64,000 bases of DNA from Roseimicrobium sp. ORNL1 (GCF_011044495.1 NZ_CP049143.1:7192001-7256000), one strand, 5' to 3'; counted from the stretch's first letter, positions 8,489 to 22,436 are shown. Made by a program: numbers and translations. The notes: generated by a model from the sequence alone, not told the origin.

Positions 8489-8503
8489 ACGAAGCGGCCC
8501 TCA

Positions 8504-8660
8504 TCGTGGCCGACTTTCTCCGAAAGTCGCTGCGCCATGCCACACCCACTCGCTCAATACCCCTTCCAGAGTATGGGTCGGGAGTGAGCTGGGTCTCACG
8601 GTAGCCAAAGCATTGGGCAAGCAGCGACGCGCTGCGACTTTCGGAGAAAGTCGGCCACGA
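8504..8660. repeat. REP-doublet-like inverted repeat (27-nt perfect arms)
   Basis: Two perfect 27-nt arms in inverted orientation lie at 8504-8530 and 8634-8660, separated by 103 nt, in the gap between the convergent DUF3592 and helicase genes. Each arm is itself a hairpin: the 8-bp stem CGACTTTC/GAAAGTCG has a 3-nt loop (8511-8518 with 8522-8529). See the findings for the shared architecture at six other sites. Confidence 0.9.
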
Positions 8661-8687
8661 TCGCTGCCAATCCTGCGCTGCGGAGTC

Positions 8688-10889
8688 CTACTCCTCCCAA
8701 CCGCCGAAGGGAGGCTTCTTCTTCTTGAAGCCGCCACCAGAGCTGCCGCCGCTGAAACCGCCGAACTTCTTCTTGGGCCCGTAGCCACCACCACCAAATC
8801 CGCCGCCGCCGTAGCCGCTGCTGCGGGGGCCAAAGGACCGGCGTTCGCGCTGGTCGTAGCCGCCGCCACCGCCCTGGCCACCTTGATAGCCCTGACCTTG
8901 ACCTTGACCGCCTTGCTCACGATCGCGGAACCCGCCACCGCCACCACCGCCGAAAGGACGACGCTGGAATCCACCACCGCCACCGCCGCCACCTTCTGGA
9001 GGTCCGGCAATGTCCATGCGCAGGCTGCGGCCACGGAAGACCGCGCCTGAGATGCCATCCTGCACCTGCTGCACGAACTCATGCGGCACGCCGATGTAGC
9101 TGCACTTCTCAAAGATTTCCACGCGACCAAGGCTGCCCGGAGGCAGGTTTGCGGTGCGGTAAACGGCCCCCACGATGTCGCGAGGCGTGGCCTCGTCCAT
9201 GGCGCCGATGTTGATGAACATGCGGGTGAAATTCCCCGGAGGCTGATGCGGCGCAGGCGGGCCCTGACGGGGGCCGCGCTCATCACGGTAGTTTCCACCA
9301 CCCTGGCCCTGTGACTGATCACGGTCACGGTAGTTTCCACCACCCTGCTCACGCGGATCGCGCTGACGGCGCTCTGGCTTCGGACGGTCCTCAAGAATTT
9401 CCTCGGCCTCGCGGGAGGATTCCGCAATCCAGAGGTGCATCAACGCGCTGGAGATGTCCGTGCTGTTCTGTCCGGCATCGAGAAGGCGCTGGAGGGTGTC
9501 TTCGTGGGACTTGAAGTCGCCCTTGTCGAGCGTAGCCTGGAGTTTCTCGATGAAGCCATCCGTGCGCTTGCCTTCCACCTCTTCACGGGTCGGCACCTTG
9601 GAGCGTTCGATGTTCACCTTGGCGTAGCGCTGGATGCGCTGGAGCAGGAAGATTTCACGACCGCTCACGAGGCTCACGGCCTTGCCCTTGCGCCCGGCAC
9701 GACCGGTGCGGCCAATGCGGTGTACGTAGTCTTCTTCGTCGTAAGGCAGGTCGAAATTCACGACCAGATCCACTTCATCCACGTCGAGACCACGAGCGGC
9801 CACGTCCGTACACGCGAGCACTTCCACCGTGCCGGCGCGGAAATTCTTCATCACGCGGTCACGCATCGTCTGGTTGAGGTCACCATGCAGGCGATCCACG
9901 GCATAGCCGCGTGCCATGAGAGCGTCCGTCACATCGTCCACAGCACGCTTCGTATTGCCGAAGACCATGGCCAGACGGGGATTCTCCATGTCGAGCACAC
10001 GGCAGAGCACCTCGATCTTCGAGCGGCTCATGCATTCGAAGAAGCGCTGTTCGACCGAGGGCACCGTGAGCGCCTTGTGCGAAATGCTCACACGCACGGG
10101 ATTGCGCGTGAAGCTCTCCACCAGCGGGCGGATCGGGCCATCCAGCGTGGCCGAGAAGAAAAGGGTCTGGCGTTCCTCAGGAAGCAGGGAGACGAGGTTC
10201 TCAATGTCCTCGCGGAAGCCCATGTCGAGCATCTCATCCGCTTCATCGAACACGAGCAGCTTGAGGTCATCGAGGATCAGCACGCCCTTCTCAATCAGAT
10301 CGTGAATACGGCCGGGAGTGCCGACAACCACCTGCGCGCCGTCCTGCAGGCCGCGAATCTGGCGGTGATACGTCGCGCCGCCGTACACCGGAAGGGCACG
10401 AATGCCACGCTTGTAGGCCGTGAGCTTGTGCACTTCCTCGCACACCTGCATGGCCAGCTCGCGCGTCGGACACATGATGAGCGCACGCACGCCACGCTCA
10501 CGGGGATCAATCGACTGCACCACCGGAATGGCGAAGGCCATGGTCTTGCCGGAACCCGTCTGGGACTGGCCCACTACGTCGCGACCCTGCAGCGCCGGAG
10601 GGATGGAGCCCGCCTGAATCGGCGAAGGCTGTTCAAAACCAAGGGCTGTCACCGCCTGGAGAATCTCCGGGGCCAGGCCGAGATCGGCGAAAAGGGGTTT
10701 GTCAGAAGCAGGGGCAGCCGGGGCGGGAGCGGGAGCAGCGGCGGCGACAGGACTGGAACTCTCCTGCGCTTCAGGGGCAGGCTGAGGAGCCGGAGCAGGA
10801 GCCGTCGACAGCGGCACGACCTCCGGAGAGGGGGCGGCTGACGTGGCATCCGGCTCAGTGCCGGGCTCAAAAGAAGAGTTACTATCCAT
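8688..10889 (-). CDS. DEAD-box ATP-dependent RNA helicase with DbpA-type RNA-binding domain and RG-rich tail
   Basis: A 733-residue helicase that unwinds RNA duplexes, for example during ribosome assembly or cold adaptation. The N-terminal 65 residues are low-complexity Pro/Ala/Ser. The helicase core follows: Q motif (FEQPSPIQ), Walker A SQTGSGKT, VFDEADEMLDMGF, SAT (LFFSATLD) and motif VI HRIGRTGRAG. A DbpA-like RNA-binding domain lies at about residues 550-625 (RMFINIGAMDEATPRDIVG, CSYIGVPHEFVQQV). The last 100 residues are a Gly/Arg-rich tail ending in a Lys stretch, likely disordered and RNA-binding. A hairpin lies directly upstream of the start (see below). csdA/deaD is the closest functional analogue, but assignment to one of several paralogues is uncertain. 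Confidence 0.95.
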   Translation of the reverse strand: MDSNSSFEPGTEPDATSAAPSPEVVPLSTAPAPAPQPAPEAQESSSPVAAAAPAPAPAAPASDKPLFADLGLAPEILQAVTALGFEQPSPIQAGSIPPALQGRDVVGQSQTGSGKTMAFAIPVVQSIDPRERGVRALIMCPTRELAMQVCEEVHKLTAYKRGIRALPVYGGATYHRQIRGLQDGAQVVVGTPGRIHDLIEKGVLILDDLKLLVFDEADEMLDMGFREDIENLVSLLPEERQTLFFSATLDGPIRPLVESFTRNPVRVSISHKALTVPSVEQRFFECMSRSKIEVLCRVLDMENPRLAMVFGNTKRAVDDVTDALMARGYAVDRLHGDLNQTMRDRVMKNFRAGTVEVLACTDVAARGLDVDEVDLVVNFDLPYDEEDYVHRIGRTGRAGRKGKAVSLVSGREIFLLQRIQRYAKVNIERSKVPTREEVEGKRTDGFIEKLQATLDKGDFKSHEDTLQRLLDAGQNSTDISSALMHLWIAESSREAEEILEDRPKPERRQRDPREQGGGNYRDRDQSQGQGGGNYRDERGPRQGPPAPHQPPGNFTRMFINIGAMDEATPRDIVGAVYRTANLPPGSLGRVEIFEKCSYIGVPHEFVQQVQDGISGAVFRGRSLRMDIAGPPEGGGGGGGGFQRRPFGGGGGGGFRDREQGGQGQGQGYQGGQGGGGGYDQRERRSFGPRSSGYGGGGFGGGGYGPKKKFGGFSGGSSGGGFKKKKPPFGGWEE

Positions 10890-10891
10890 AT

Positions 10892-10919
10892 AAAAAACCC
10901 CCGCTGGTATTTGGGGGTT
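10892..10919 (-). promoter_or_regulatory. leader hairpin immediately upstream of the DEAD-box helicase start
   Basis: On the minus strand the arms AACCCCC (10919-10913) and GGGGGTT (10902-10896) enclose a 10-nt loop. A run of six T (10897-10892) follows, then the ATG at 10889. The G-run that would serve as ribosome-binding sequence forms the 3' arm, and the hairpin plus T tract also looks like an intrinsic terminator. It could be an attenuator or a temperature- or helicase-sensitive translation block. This is sequence-based inference only. Confidence 0.6.
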
Positions 10920-10979
10920 GCCAACCTCTCACCGATGGCGGTATTAGCAAGGTTTTGTTTTTGAGCCGCATTCTACGTC

Positions 10980-11165
10980 ATGAACGACCGCTTGCCACGT
11001 CCTGACGAATCGGAAATCTCACGCCGGGTCGATGAGATACGGAACGGTTCCGTTCGCCTGCTAACGCAGGAGGACTTGGAACGGCGCTTGGATGCAGTGC
11101 GTGCGAAGTACTGTGCTGAAGACCATGATGTTAGAGGCACGCCACAAGAGCAGCGCGGTCATTAA
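10980..11165 (+). CDS. small protein, possible addiction-module component
   Basis: A 61-residue highly charged, mostly helical protein (ISRRVDEIRNGSVRLLTQ, then LERRLDAVRAKY). The pattern resembles the C-terminal part of the short putative addiction-module proteins (pfam09720-like, which have helices followed by a basic LARLR motif), but the match is weak and no toxin gene is adjacent. No Shine-Dalgarno sequence is visible before ATG 10980. It could be a remnant or a spurious frame. Confidence 0.4.
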   Translation: MNDRLPRPDESEISRRVDEIRNGSVRLLTQEDLERRLDAVRAKYCAEDHDVRGTPQEQRGH

Positions 11166-11227
11166 AGAAGCTTCGGCTTCAGCCGAACGGAAGCGGGCCC
11201 TGATTCGGCTGAAGCCGAGGCTACTTT
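11164..11227. repeat. REP-doublet-like inverted repeat, short spacer
   Basis: Inverted arms at 11164-11187 and 11204-11227 (24 nt, two mismatches) are separated by 16 nt, between the convergent small gene and metH. Each arm contains the hairpin TTCGGCT-TC-AGCCGAA (7-bp stem, 2-nt loop). It may also work as a bidirectional transcription terminator. Confidence 0.85.
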
Positions 11228-11236
11228 AGAAACACC

Positions 11237-15094
<3,858 letters not shown>

Positions 15095-15485
15095 GGGAGG
15101 CTGATGTTAGAACCGGGGGCGACTGCTTTCAAGTACGTATCAACGCATCATGATGAGAAGATACGAGGCAGCCCACAGGTTGTCCGCATCACAGCCCCGG
15201 AGGCACCGCCATCGAGCGTGAAAGAGAGGCGTTTAGGGGAATAGTTATTCACAATTTAGGCGGGTCCAGATAAACCAATTCGCATAAGCTCCCCCGGTGC
15301 GCGCCCATGGCGGAAATGTGACCTGAAATCGAAGGTGATTTTGCAACGCTGGATCAGCGTGGAACGCCCATTCCAAGCGGGACGGAGCGACTTTGTGAAA
15401 AATTTCACAAATTAGTCTTGCGACATTTTCCCAGCCCGGCTAAATCATAACCCGCCTTTTGTTTCGGGCCCTCGATCTCACGCTT
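15095..15485. promoter_or_regulatory. divergent metH/atp promoter region
   Basis: A 391-bp gap without a gene. It holds the metH leader (minus; a 10-bp palindrome CATCATGATG at 15146-15155 inside a GTATC/GATAC pair at 15137-15141 and 15160-15164). Towards atpB it holds an operator-like palindrome and a candidate promoter, listed separately. No conserved riboswitch core for SAM, SAH or cobalamin is recognisable. Confidence 0.6.
15393..15446 (+). promoter_or_regulatory. palindrome and candidate promoter of the atp operon
   Basis: An 8-bp inverted repeat TTGTGAAA-AA-TTTCACAA (15393-15410) stands just upstream of a possible -35 TTGCGA (15418-15423) and -10 TAAATC (15441-15446), with the normal 17-bp spacing. 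The palindrome is the size and spacing of a dimeric regulator site and would overlap or abut the -35. The promoter match is moderate (4/6 and 3/6 to the sigma-70 consensus). Confidence 0.5.
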
Positions 15486-16388
15486 ATGCTTCCCGCCGAG
15501 AACCTACCTTTTTCGATGCCCGTCATGCTGGCTGTGGACGCGGCTGCGAGCCCGGTTTTTCCGAAAATCCCATTCGCGGATTTCTTCACGAGTTCCACGC
15601 TGGTGGCGGTCGTTGTGCTTGGCGTTCTGCTCTGGCTCTCGAAGAAGGCCACCACTGGCATGCAGTTGGTGCCTCACAAGGCGCAAAACCTTTTCGAGTT
15701 TCTTGTCGAAGGTCTCTATGGTCGTGTGGAAGGCATCGTCGGTGCGAAGCTTGCTCCGAAGGCCTTCCCGCTTCTGGCCACGCTGTTCCTCTTCATCCTT
15801 GTGTCGAACTGGTTCGGCCTCGTTCCTGGGGTTGGCACCATCGGTTGGGGCCACACGACCGGCTTCCTCACGATTGGCACCGGCGCGCATGACATGACGA
15901 AGCCCATCCTTCGTCCTCCGACCGGCGACTTGAACATGACCATCGGCCTTGCGCTGACGGCGTTCATTGTCTGGCTCTTCATCACCATCAAGGAAATCGG
16001 CGTGTGGGGTTTCGTTGTTCACACCTTCGGACCGAAGGGTGGCCTCAAGGGTTTCATGGGTTTCGTTGTCGGTCTCGTGTTCCTCTTCGTTGGTGCCATT
16101 GAGTTGGTGTCCATTGCGATGCGCCCGCTGACCCTCTCCGTCCGTCTCTACGGCAACATCTACGCCGGTGAGAGCGTGCTCCACGCAATGAGCACGATGA
16201 TGGACGGCAGCGCCCCCTGGCTCAGCTTTTTGGGCAGCGTGGCTCTTCCAATTCCCTTCTACTTCATGGAACTGCTCGTGGGCCTGCTCCAGGCCATGGT
16301 GTTCACCCTTCTGAGCGCGGTGTACATCCAGCTCTCCACCACTCATGACGACCACGGTCACGAGGAAGGACACGGCTCACACCACTAA
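15486..16388 (+). CDS. atpB: F1F0 ATP synthase subunit a
   Basis: A 300-residue membrane protein, first gene of the atp operon. It forms the stator half-channels for proton entry and exit against the c-ring. The C-terminal signature with the essential Arg is visible (SIAMRPLTLSVRLYGNIYAGE, Arg near residue 219), followed by a long membrane segment (FYFMELLVGLLQAMVFTLLSAVYI) and a His/Asp-rich end. ATG 15486 is preferred over the in-frame TTG at 15459; ATG 15516 is also possible. An uncharged hydrophobic segment at the N-terminus may be a signal-like helix. Confidence 0.95.
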   Translation: MLPAENLPFSMPVMLAVDAAASPVFPKIPFADFFTSSTLVAVVVLGVLLWLSKKATTGMQLVPHKAQNLFEFLVEGLYGRVEGIVGAKLAPKAFPLLATLFLFILVSNWFGLVPGVGTIGWGHTTGFLTIGTGAHDMTKPILRPPTGDLNMTIGLALTAFIVWLFITIKEIGVWGFVVHTFGPKGGLKGFMGFVVGLVFLFVGAIELVSIAMRPLTLSVRLYGNIYAGESVLHAMSTMMDGSAPWLSFLGSVALPIPFYFMELLVGLLQAMVFTLLSAVYIQLSTTHDDHGHEEGHGSHH

Positions 16389-16408
16389 GACACAGACTTT
16401 GAGACTTT

Positions 16409-16443
16409 GGCTGCAGGACCATGCGCAACGTGTGGATGCAGCC
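16409..16443 (+). repeat. hairpin in atpB-atpE intercistronic region
   Basis: A perfect 7-bp stem GGCTGCA (16409-16415) / TGCAGCC (16437-16443) with a 21-nt loop, 34 nt before the atpE start. It may influence atpE translation or processing. Confidence 0.5.
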
Positions 16444-16477
16444 GACACAACAAACGCAAACATCCAGAACTAAGAAT

Positions 16478-16732
16478 ATGATCATCGAACTCATGACCAC
16501 GGCCTCTGAGGCCGCCGCCGCCGCTCCCGCCGCCGCCGCTGGCATCACGGGCAACGTCGCCTCCGCAGCCGGCCTTTTCGGCGGCGCTCTTGGCGTGGGC
16601 CTGGCCGGTTCCAAGGCTGTGGAAGCCGTGGGCCGCAATCCCGGCGCTTTCGGTAACATCCTCGTTATCGGCATTATCGCGATGGCCCTTGCAGAAGGTC
16701 TGGGCGTTATGGCCCTCTTCCTTGCTCGCTAA
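16478..16732 (+). CDS. atpE: F1F0 ATP synthase subunit c
   Basis: An 84-residue hairpin protein of the rotor ring. Helix 1 carries the Gly-rich packing motif (FGGALGVGLAGSKAVEAVG), the loop is RNPGA, and helix 2 has the ion-binding carboxylate Glu73 (MALAEGLGVMAL). The helix-1 Gln and the Ser/Thr after the Glu, which mark Na+-binding c subunits, are absent, so proton coupling is likely. ATG 16478 is chosen because an upstream extension would add a polar stretch with no counterpart. The N-terminal Ala-rich segment is longer than in E. coli. Confidence 0.96.
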   Translation: MIIELMTTASEAAAAAPAAAAGITGNVASAAGLFGGALGVGLAGSKAVEAVGRNPGAFGNILVIGIIAMALAEGLGVMALFLAR

Positions 16733-16755
16733 GTCGTTCTTATTTGTTCCTTCCC

Positions 16756-16781
16756 GGTGGGCTGCCGACAGGCGGCCCACC
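16756..16781 (+). repeat. strong hairpin just after atpE
   Basis: An 11-bp stem (GGTGGGCTGCC at 16756-16766 pairing with GGCGGCCCACC at 16771-16781, one G-T pair) with the 4-nt loop GACA, 23 nt after the atpE stop and 41 nt before atpF. There is no T tract after it, so it should not terminate transcription. It is placed where it could protect the 3' end of an atpE-containing processed mRNA. Confidence 0.75.
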
Positions 16782-16822
16782 ACCCCGCCTCTCAAAAAGC
16801 AGCACCTACACCAACCAGCGTT

Positions 16823-17314
16823 ATGTTAGAACAGTTCGGCATCCAGTGGCCCAAAATCATCGCGCAGGTCTTCACCTTCGGGATCGTGTATTTCGTGCTC
16901 AATCGCTACGCCTTCGGCCCGATTGTTGCCATGCTGGAGGCTCGTCGCAAGCGCATCGCCGATGGTGAAGCCAAGCTTGAAAAGATCGCGCGTGACCTCG
17001 CTGCCGCAGAAGAAAATGCGCGCGCCATCATCGACAAGGCCAACACCGACGGCAACCGCCTGATCAAGGAAGCCGGTGAAAGCGCCGCCTCCCTTGCTGA
17101 AAAGAAGAAGCAGGACGCCGTGCATGAAGCCTCCCAGATCCTCGCCAAGGCCCGCGAAGCCGCGAAGCTCGAGCAGGAACAGCTTCTCACCCAGCTCAAG
17201 CGCGAATTCGGCCGCATGGTCGTGGACGCCACGGGTCGTGTGACCGGCAAGGTCCTCAACAGCGACGACCAGGATCGCATCAATCGCGAGACGGCCGCCC
17301 AGGTGGCCCTCTAA
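16823..17314 (+). CDS. atpF: F1F0 ATP synthase subunit b
   Basis: A 163-residue stator subunit. It has one N-terminal membrane helix (residues about 7-24, IIAQVFTFGIVYFVLNRYAF) followed by a long charged coiled-coil (ARRKRIADGEAKLEKIARD onward) ending in a delta-binding region. ATG 16823 is chosen since an upstream in-frame ATG (16757) would add 22 residues overlapping the hairpin. Only one b-type gene is present, so a b homodimer is expected. Confidence 0.94.
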   Translation: MLEQFGIQWPKIIAQVFTFGIVYFVLNRYAFGPIVAMLEARRKRIADGEAKLEKIARDLAAAEENARAIIDKANTDGNRLIKEAGESAASLAEKKKQDAVHEASQILAKAREAAKLEQEQLLTQLKREFGRMVVDATGRVTGKVLNSDDQDRINRETAAQVAL

Positions 17315-17363
17315 TCCTGTTCCTCCCTTCCCGAATCCCCTTTCCCCTTAGCAGAGACCGGAC

Positions 17364-17762
17364 ATGAAAATCGACAAAAACTCCGCCCGCGCCGCACGCC
17401 AGCTCATGCGCGCTTGTGTGGACCAGTCTGGCCGTCTCCAGCAGCCCCGCGTACGCGCCGTGGTGAAGCGCCTCTCCGAGGAGAAGCCCCGCGGCTACCT
17501 GCGCATCCTCGCCGGCTTCGAGCGTCTGCTCCGCCTTGAGGTGGAAAAGCGCCACGCGCTCATCGAAAGCGCCGCGCCTCTGGGCACCGCGCTTCGCGAA
17601 AAGATCCGCGCCGACCTGCAGGCCAAGTTCGGCACCGATCTCGATTTCGAATTCACCGAAAACCCCGGGCTCCTCGGTGGCCTTCGCGTGCAGGTGGGCA
17701 GCAACGTGTGGGACGGCAGCGTCCTCGCCAAGCTCGAAGCCCTTCGCAACAGTCTCTCCTAA
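17364..17762 (+). CDS. atpH: F1F0 ATP synthase subunit delta, short form
   Basis: A 132-residue subunit that links b to the top of F1. The C-terminal half is canonical ([45 protein letters not shown]). The N-terminal helical domain that binds alpha is only about 60 residues instead of about 105, so the protein is some 45 residues shorter than E. coli delta (177). No upstream in-frame start or frameshift would recover the missing part: the preceding 49 bp are intercistronic. Confidence 0.9.
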   Translation: MKIDKNSARAARQLMRACVDQSGRLQQPRVRAVVKRLSEEKPRGYLRILAGFERLLRLEVEKRHALIESAAPLGTALREKIRADLQAKFGTDLDFEFTENPGLLGGLRVQVGSNVWDGSVLAKLEALRNSLS

Positions 17763-17830
17763 GCCAAGCCCCAGCAGCAGCGCCCCTTCCGGCCAGTTTC
17801 AGAATCTTTACTTCAACCGCAGTCAAATCC

Positions 17831-19360
17831 ATGAGCAGCATCCTCCAGGAAATCGAAAGAGAAATCGCCGGACTCAAGACGGCTGTCACCAGGTCCAATG
17901 TGGGCGTGGTCCGTGAAATCGGGGACGGCGTGGCGAAGGTCGAAGGCCTGAGCGATGTGATGCTCAACGAAATGATCGAGTTCCCCGGCGGCCTGTACGG
18001 TCTGGCGCTGAACCTCGAAGAAACCGAAGTGGGCTGCGTGCTTCTCGGCTCCGGTGAAAAGATCAAAGCCGGTGACGAAGTGAAGACCACCGGTCGTCTC
18101 CTTTCCGTTCCTGTCGGCAAGAGCCTCCTTGGCCGCGTGGTGAACGCACTCGGCGAAGCCATCGACGGCAAGGGCGACATCAAGGGTGACGCTGAGTACC
18201 CCGTTGAAAAGATCGCTCCTGGTATCATTACCCGTAAGTCGGTGTCCGTGCCTGTGCAGACCGGCATTCTCCCCATCGACGCGATGATTCCGATTGGCCG
18301 TGGCCAGCGCGAACTCATCATCGGTGACCGCTCCACGGGCAAGACCACCATCGCGGTGGACACCATCATCTCCCAGGCGAAGCAGAACAAGGCTGCCGAA
18401 CAGGGCAAGCTGCAGGGCCACAAGCCCCTCTACTGCATCTACGTCGCCATCGGCCAGAAGCAGTCGAACATCGCCCGTGTGGTGAAGACGCTCGAAGAAG
18501 CCGGCGCCATGGAATACACCGTGATCGTCAGCGCTTCCGCCTCGGACTCCGCGGTGAACCAGTACCTCTCCCCCTACACCGGCTGCGCCATCGGCGAGTG
18601 GTTCATGGACCAGGGCCAGGATGCGCTCATCGTGTTTGATGACCTTTCCAAGCAGGCCGTCGCCTACCGCCAGGTCTCCCTGGTGCTGAAGCGCCCCTCC
18701 GGTCGTGAAGCGTATCCCGGCGACGTGTTCTACCTCCACAGCCGTCTGCTTGAGCGCTCGGCCCGTGTGAACGAAAACTACGGCGGCGGTTCCATCACCG
18801 CGCTTCCCATCATCGAGACGCAGGCGGGTGACGTGTCCGCGTACATCCCGACGAACGTGATTTCCATCACGGACGGCCAGATCTTCCTCGAAACCGACTT
18901 GTTCTACCAGGGCATCCGCCCCGCCATCTCGGTGGGTCTCTCGGTGTCCCGCGTGGGTTCCGCCGCCCAGACGAAGGCCATCAAGAAGGTGGCCGGTACC
19001 ACCAAGCTGGACCTTGCGCAGTTCCGCGAACTCGCCGCTTTCGCCCAGTTCGGTTCCGACCTCGACGCCGGCACGAAAGCCAAGCTCGACCGCGGTGCCC
19101 GCATCGTGGAACTCTTCAAGCAGCAGCAGTACCAGCCGAAGAGCCTCCCCATCATGGTGGTGAACCTGTACGCCATGCAGAACGGCTTCTTCGACGACGT
19201 GGCCGTGGATCGCGTGCGTGAGTGCCAGGCCAAGCTGGAAGAATACTTCACCACCCGCAAGGAAGCCCTCCTCGACCGCATCGGCAACGAGAAGGCCCTC
19301 GACAACGTGGCAGATGAACTGAAAACCGCGGTCACCGATTTCAAGGCGACCTGGAAGTAA
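17831..19360 (+). CDS. atpA: F1F0 ATP synthase subunit alpha
   Basis: A 509-residue nucleotide-binding F1 subunit. Visible are the P-loop [11 protein letters not shown], the catalytic-interface Arg region ([25 protein letters not shown], then [14 protein letters not shown]) and an N-terminal beta-barrel ([14 protein letters not shown]). ATG 17831 is taken as start. An upstream in-frame extension into the atpH end is rejected because it lacks homology-like composition. Confidence 0.98.
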   Translation: MSSILQEIEREIAGLKTAVTRSNVGVVREIGDGVAKVEGLSDVMLNEMIEFPGGLYGLALNLEETEVGCVLLGSGEKIKAGDEVKTTGRLLSVPVGKSLLGRVVNALGEAIDGKGDIKGDAEYPVEKIAPGIITRKSVSVPVQTGILPIDAMIPIGRGQRELIIGDRSTGKTTIAVDTIISQAKQNKAAEQGKLQGHKPLYCIYVAIGQKQSNIARVVKTLEEAGAMEYTVIVSASASDSAVNQYLSPYTGCAIGEWFMDQGQDALIVFDDLSKQAVAYRQVSLVLKRPSGREAYPGDVFYLHSRLLERSARVNENYGGGSITALPIIETQAGDVSAYIPTNVISITDGQIFLETDLFYQGIRPAISVGLSVSRVGSAAQTKAIKKVAGTTKLDLAQFRELAAFAQFGSDLDAGTKAKLDRGARIVELFKQQQYQPKSLPIMVVNLYAMQNGFFDDVAVDRVRECQAKLEEYFTTRKEALLDRIGNEKALDNVADELKTAVTDFKATWK

Positions 19361-19409
19361 GTCCCTCCTGCTGCAGTCTCCGGTCTCAAATTTCGAATCT
19401 TAGCGCCCA

Positions 19410-20306
19410 ATGCCCTCCACCCGCGACATCCGCCGCCGCATCAAGTCGGTCAAAAACACGGCCCAGATCACCAAGGCCATGCAGCTCGTCGCGGCTGCGA
19501 AGATGAAGAAGGCACAGGACCAAGCCACCAATGGCCGCCCCTATGCCGAGCTTCTGAACAAGGTGCTGGTAAGCTTGCGCGAAGGCATTGAAGAAGGCAG
19601 CCATCCGTACTTCACGGAAGGCAAGGGCGGCAAGACCCTCGTCATCCTCATCACGAGCGACAAGGGCCTGTGCGGTGCGTTGAACACGAATCTCCTCAAG
19701 AAGCTCATCGCAGCGGACCTGCAGGGTGAAGTGGAGTACGTGACCATCGGCCGCAAGGGCGCCCAGTCCCTCTCCCGCCTGCGCAAGAAGCTCATCGCTG
19801 ACTTCCCCATCAAGGACCCCGCCAAGTTCCTGGAACTGCGCACCGTGGGTAACTTCGCACAGGAGAAATTCCTCACGGGTGAGTACTCTAAGATCCTCGT
19901 GGCCTTCAACAACTTCATCAACACCGTGACCATCGTCCCCACGGTGGAGCAGCTTCTCCCGGTCAATCCCGTGACCCTCGGCGGCAAGCGCGACTTCGAA
20001 GGCATGGCCGGTATCTATCAGGCGAAGGAAGCCTCTGCCGGCGACAATCCTGAGTACCTCTTCGAGCCGGACGCGAAGACCGTCTTCGACACCATCCTGC
20101 CCCAGTATGTGAACAACACGCTCTGGCAGATGCTTCTGGAAGCGCGCGCATCTGAGCACTCCAGCCGAATGGTGGCGATGAAGAACGCGACCGACAACGC
20201 GAAGCAGCTTATCAAGGACCTGACGCTCGAGTACAACAAGCTCCGCCAGGCTGCCATTACCAACGAACTTCTCGAAATCACGACCGCCAAGATGGCGCTC
20301 GCATAG
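19410..20306 (+). CDS. atpG: F1F0 ATP synthase subunit gamma
   Basis: A 298-residue central stalk subunit. The N-terminal helix MPSTRDIRRRIKSVKNTAQITKAM and the C-terminal helix (MKNATDNAKQLIKDLTLEYNKLRQA, ITNELLEITT) form the rotor coiled-coil. The central domain has the conserved SDKGLCGALN motif. Length is normal (E. coli 287). Confidence 0.97.
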   Translation: MPSTRDIRRRIKSVKNTAQITKAMQLVAAAKMKKAQDQATNGRPYAELLNKVLVSLREGIEEGSHPYFTEGKGGKTLVILITSDKGLCGALNTNLLKKLIAADLQGEVEYVTIGRKGAQSLSRLRKKLIADFPIKDPAKFLELRTVGNFAQEKFLTGEYSKILVAFNNFINTVTIVPTVEQLLPVNPVTLGGKRDFEGMAGIYQAKEASAGDNPEYLFEPDAKTVFDTILPQYVNNTLWQMLLEARASEHSSRMVAMKNATDNAKQLIKDLTLEYNKLRQAAITNELLEITTAKMALA

Positions 20307-21809
<1,503 letters not shown>

Positions 21810-21860
21810 GCCTGAAGGCCCCATCTGGTCCCTGACAAACGATTCTCCTTATAGCAACCC

Positions 21861-22277
21861 ATGCCTCTCCAGCTCGAAATCGTCACTCCTGAAGCCCGGA
21901 TCTTCTCTGGAGAGGTGGATACGGTGGTGCTGCCCGGCTCCGATGGTGAGCTGGGCATCCTGCCCAACCACGTGCCTCTGGTCACGACGCTGAAGCCCGG
22001 TGAGCTGGTCTATTCCCAGACCGGCAAGTCCGAGTACTTCGCCGTGGGCACCGGCTTCGTGGAAGTCACCGGCGGCCGCGTGTCCGTGCTTACGGACATG
22101 GCCAAGGGTGAAAGCGAAATCGATGAGAAGTCCGTGGAGGACGCCCTCAAGCGCGCGCAGGAACGCCTCGAATCCATCAAGCACGATTCCCACACGGAAG
22201 AAGTCGCCATGGTGCAGGCGATGATCCAGAAGTCCATGGCGCAGCTCCACGTGAAGCGCCGCCGCAAGGGCATCTAA
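21861..22277 (+). CDS. atpC: F1F0 ATP synthase subunit epsilon
   Basis: A 138-residue subunit, last gene of the operon. It has an N-terminal beta sandwich (LEIVTPEARIFSGEVDTVVLPGSDGELGILPNHVPL) and a C-terminal helical hairpin (DALKRAQERLESIK, MIQKSMAQLHVKRRRKG). It couples gamma rotation to F1 and may inhibit hydrolysis. Length and order are typical. Confidence 0.97.
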   Translation: MPLQLEIVTPEARIFSGEVDTVVLPGSDGELGILPNHVPLVTTLKPGELVYSQTGKSEYFAVGTGFVEVTGGRVSVLTDMAKGESEIDEKSVEDALKRAQERLESIKHDSHTEEVAMVQAMIQKSMAQLHVKRRRKGI

Positions 22278-22320
22278 ATCATCACGGCACATCCAGTCGT
22301 CGATCCCATCCGATTCCCCG

Positions 22321-22349
22321 CAGGAGGCAGAAATGCCTCCTGTTTTTTT
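22321..22349 (+). terminator. intrinsic terminator of the atp operon
   Basis: A perfect 9-bp stem CAGGAGGCA (22321-22329) / TGCCTCCTG (22334-22342) with GAAA tetraloop, followed by seven T. It lies 43 bp after the atpC stop. Confidence 0.95.
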
Positions 22350-22436
22350 CTCTGCTTCAAACAAACCATCTTGTCTTTTGGTTTGGTTTTGACTGACAAT
22401 CGTCGTTAATCCCTGGCGCATCACCTTCCTCATTGC

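Noticed and set aside
15095-15300. SAM, SAH or cobalamin riboswitch for metH
   Set aside because: No conserved core sequences are visible in the leader on the minus strand; only a 10-bp palindrome.
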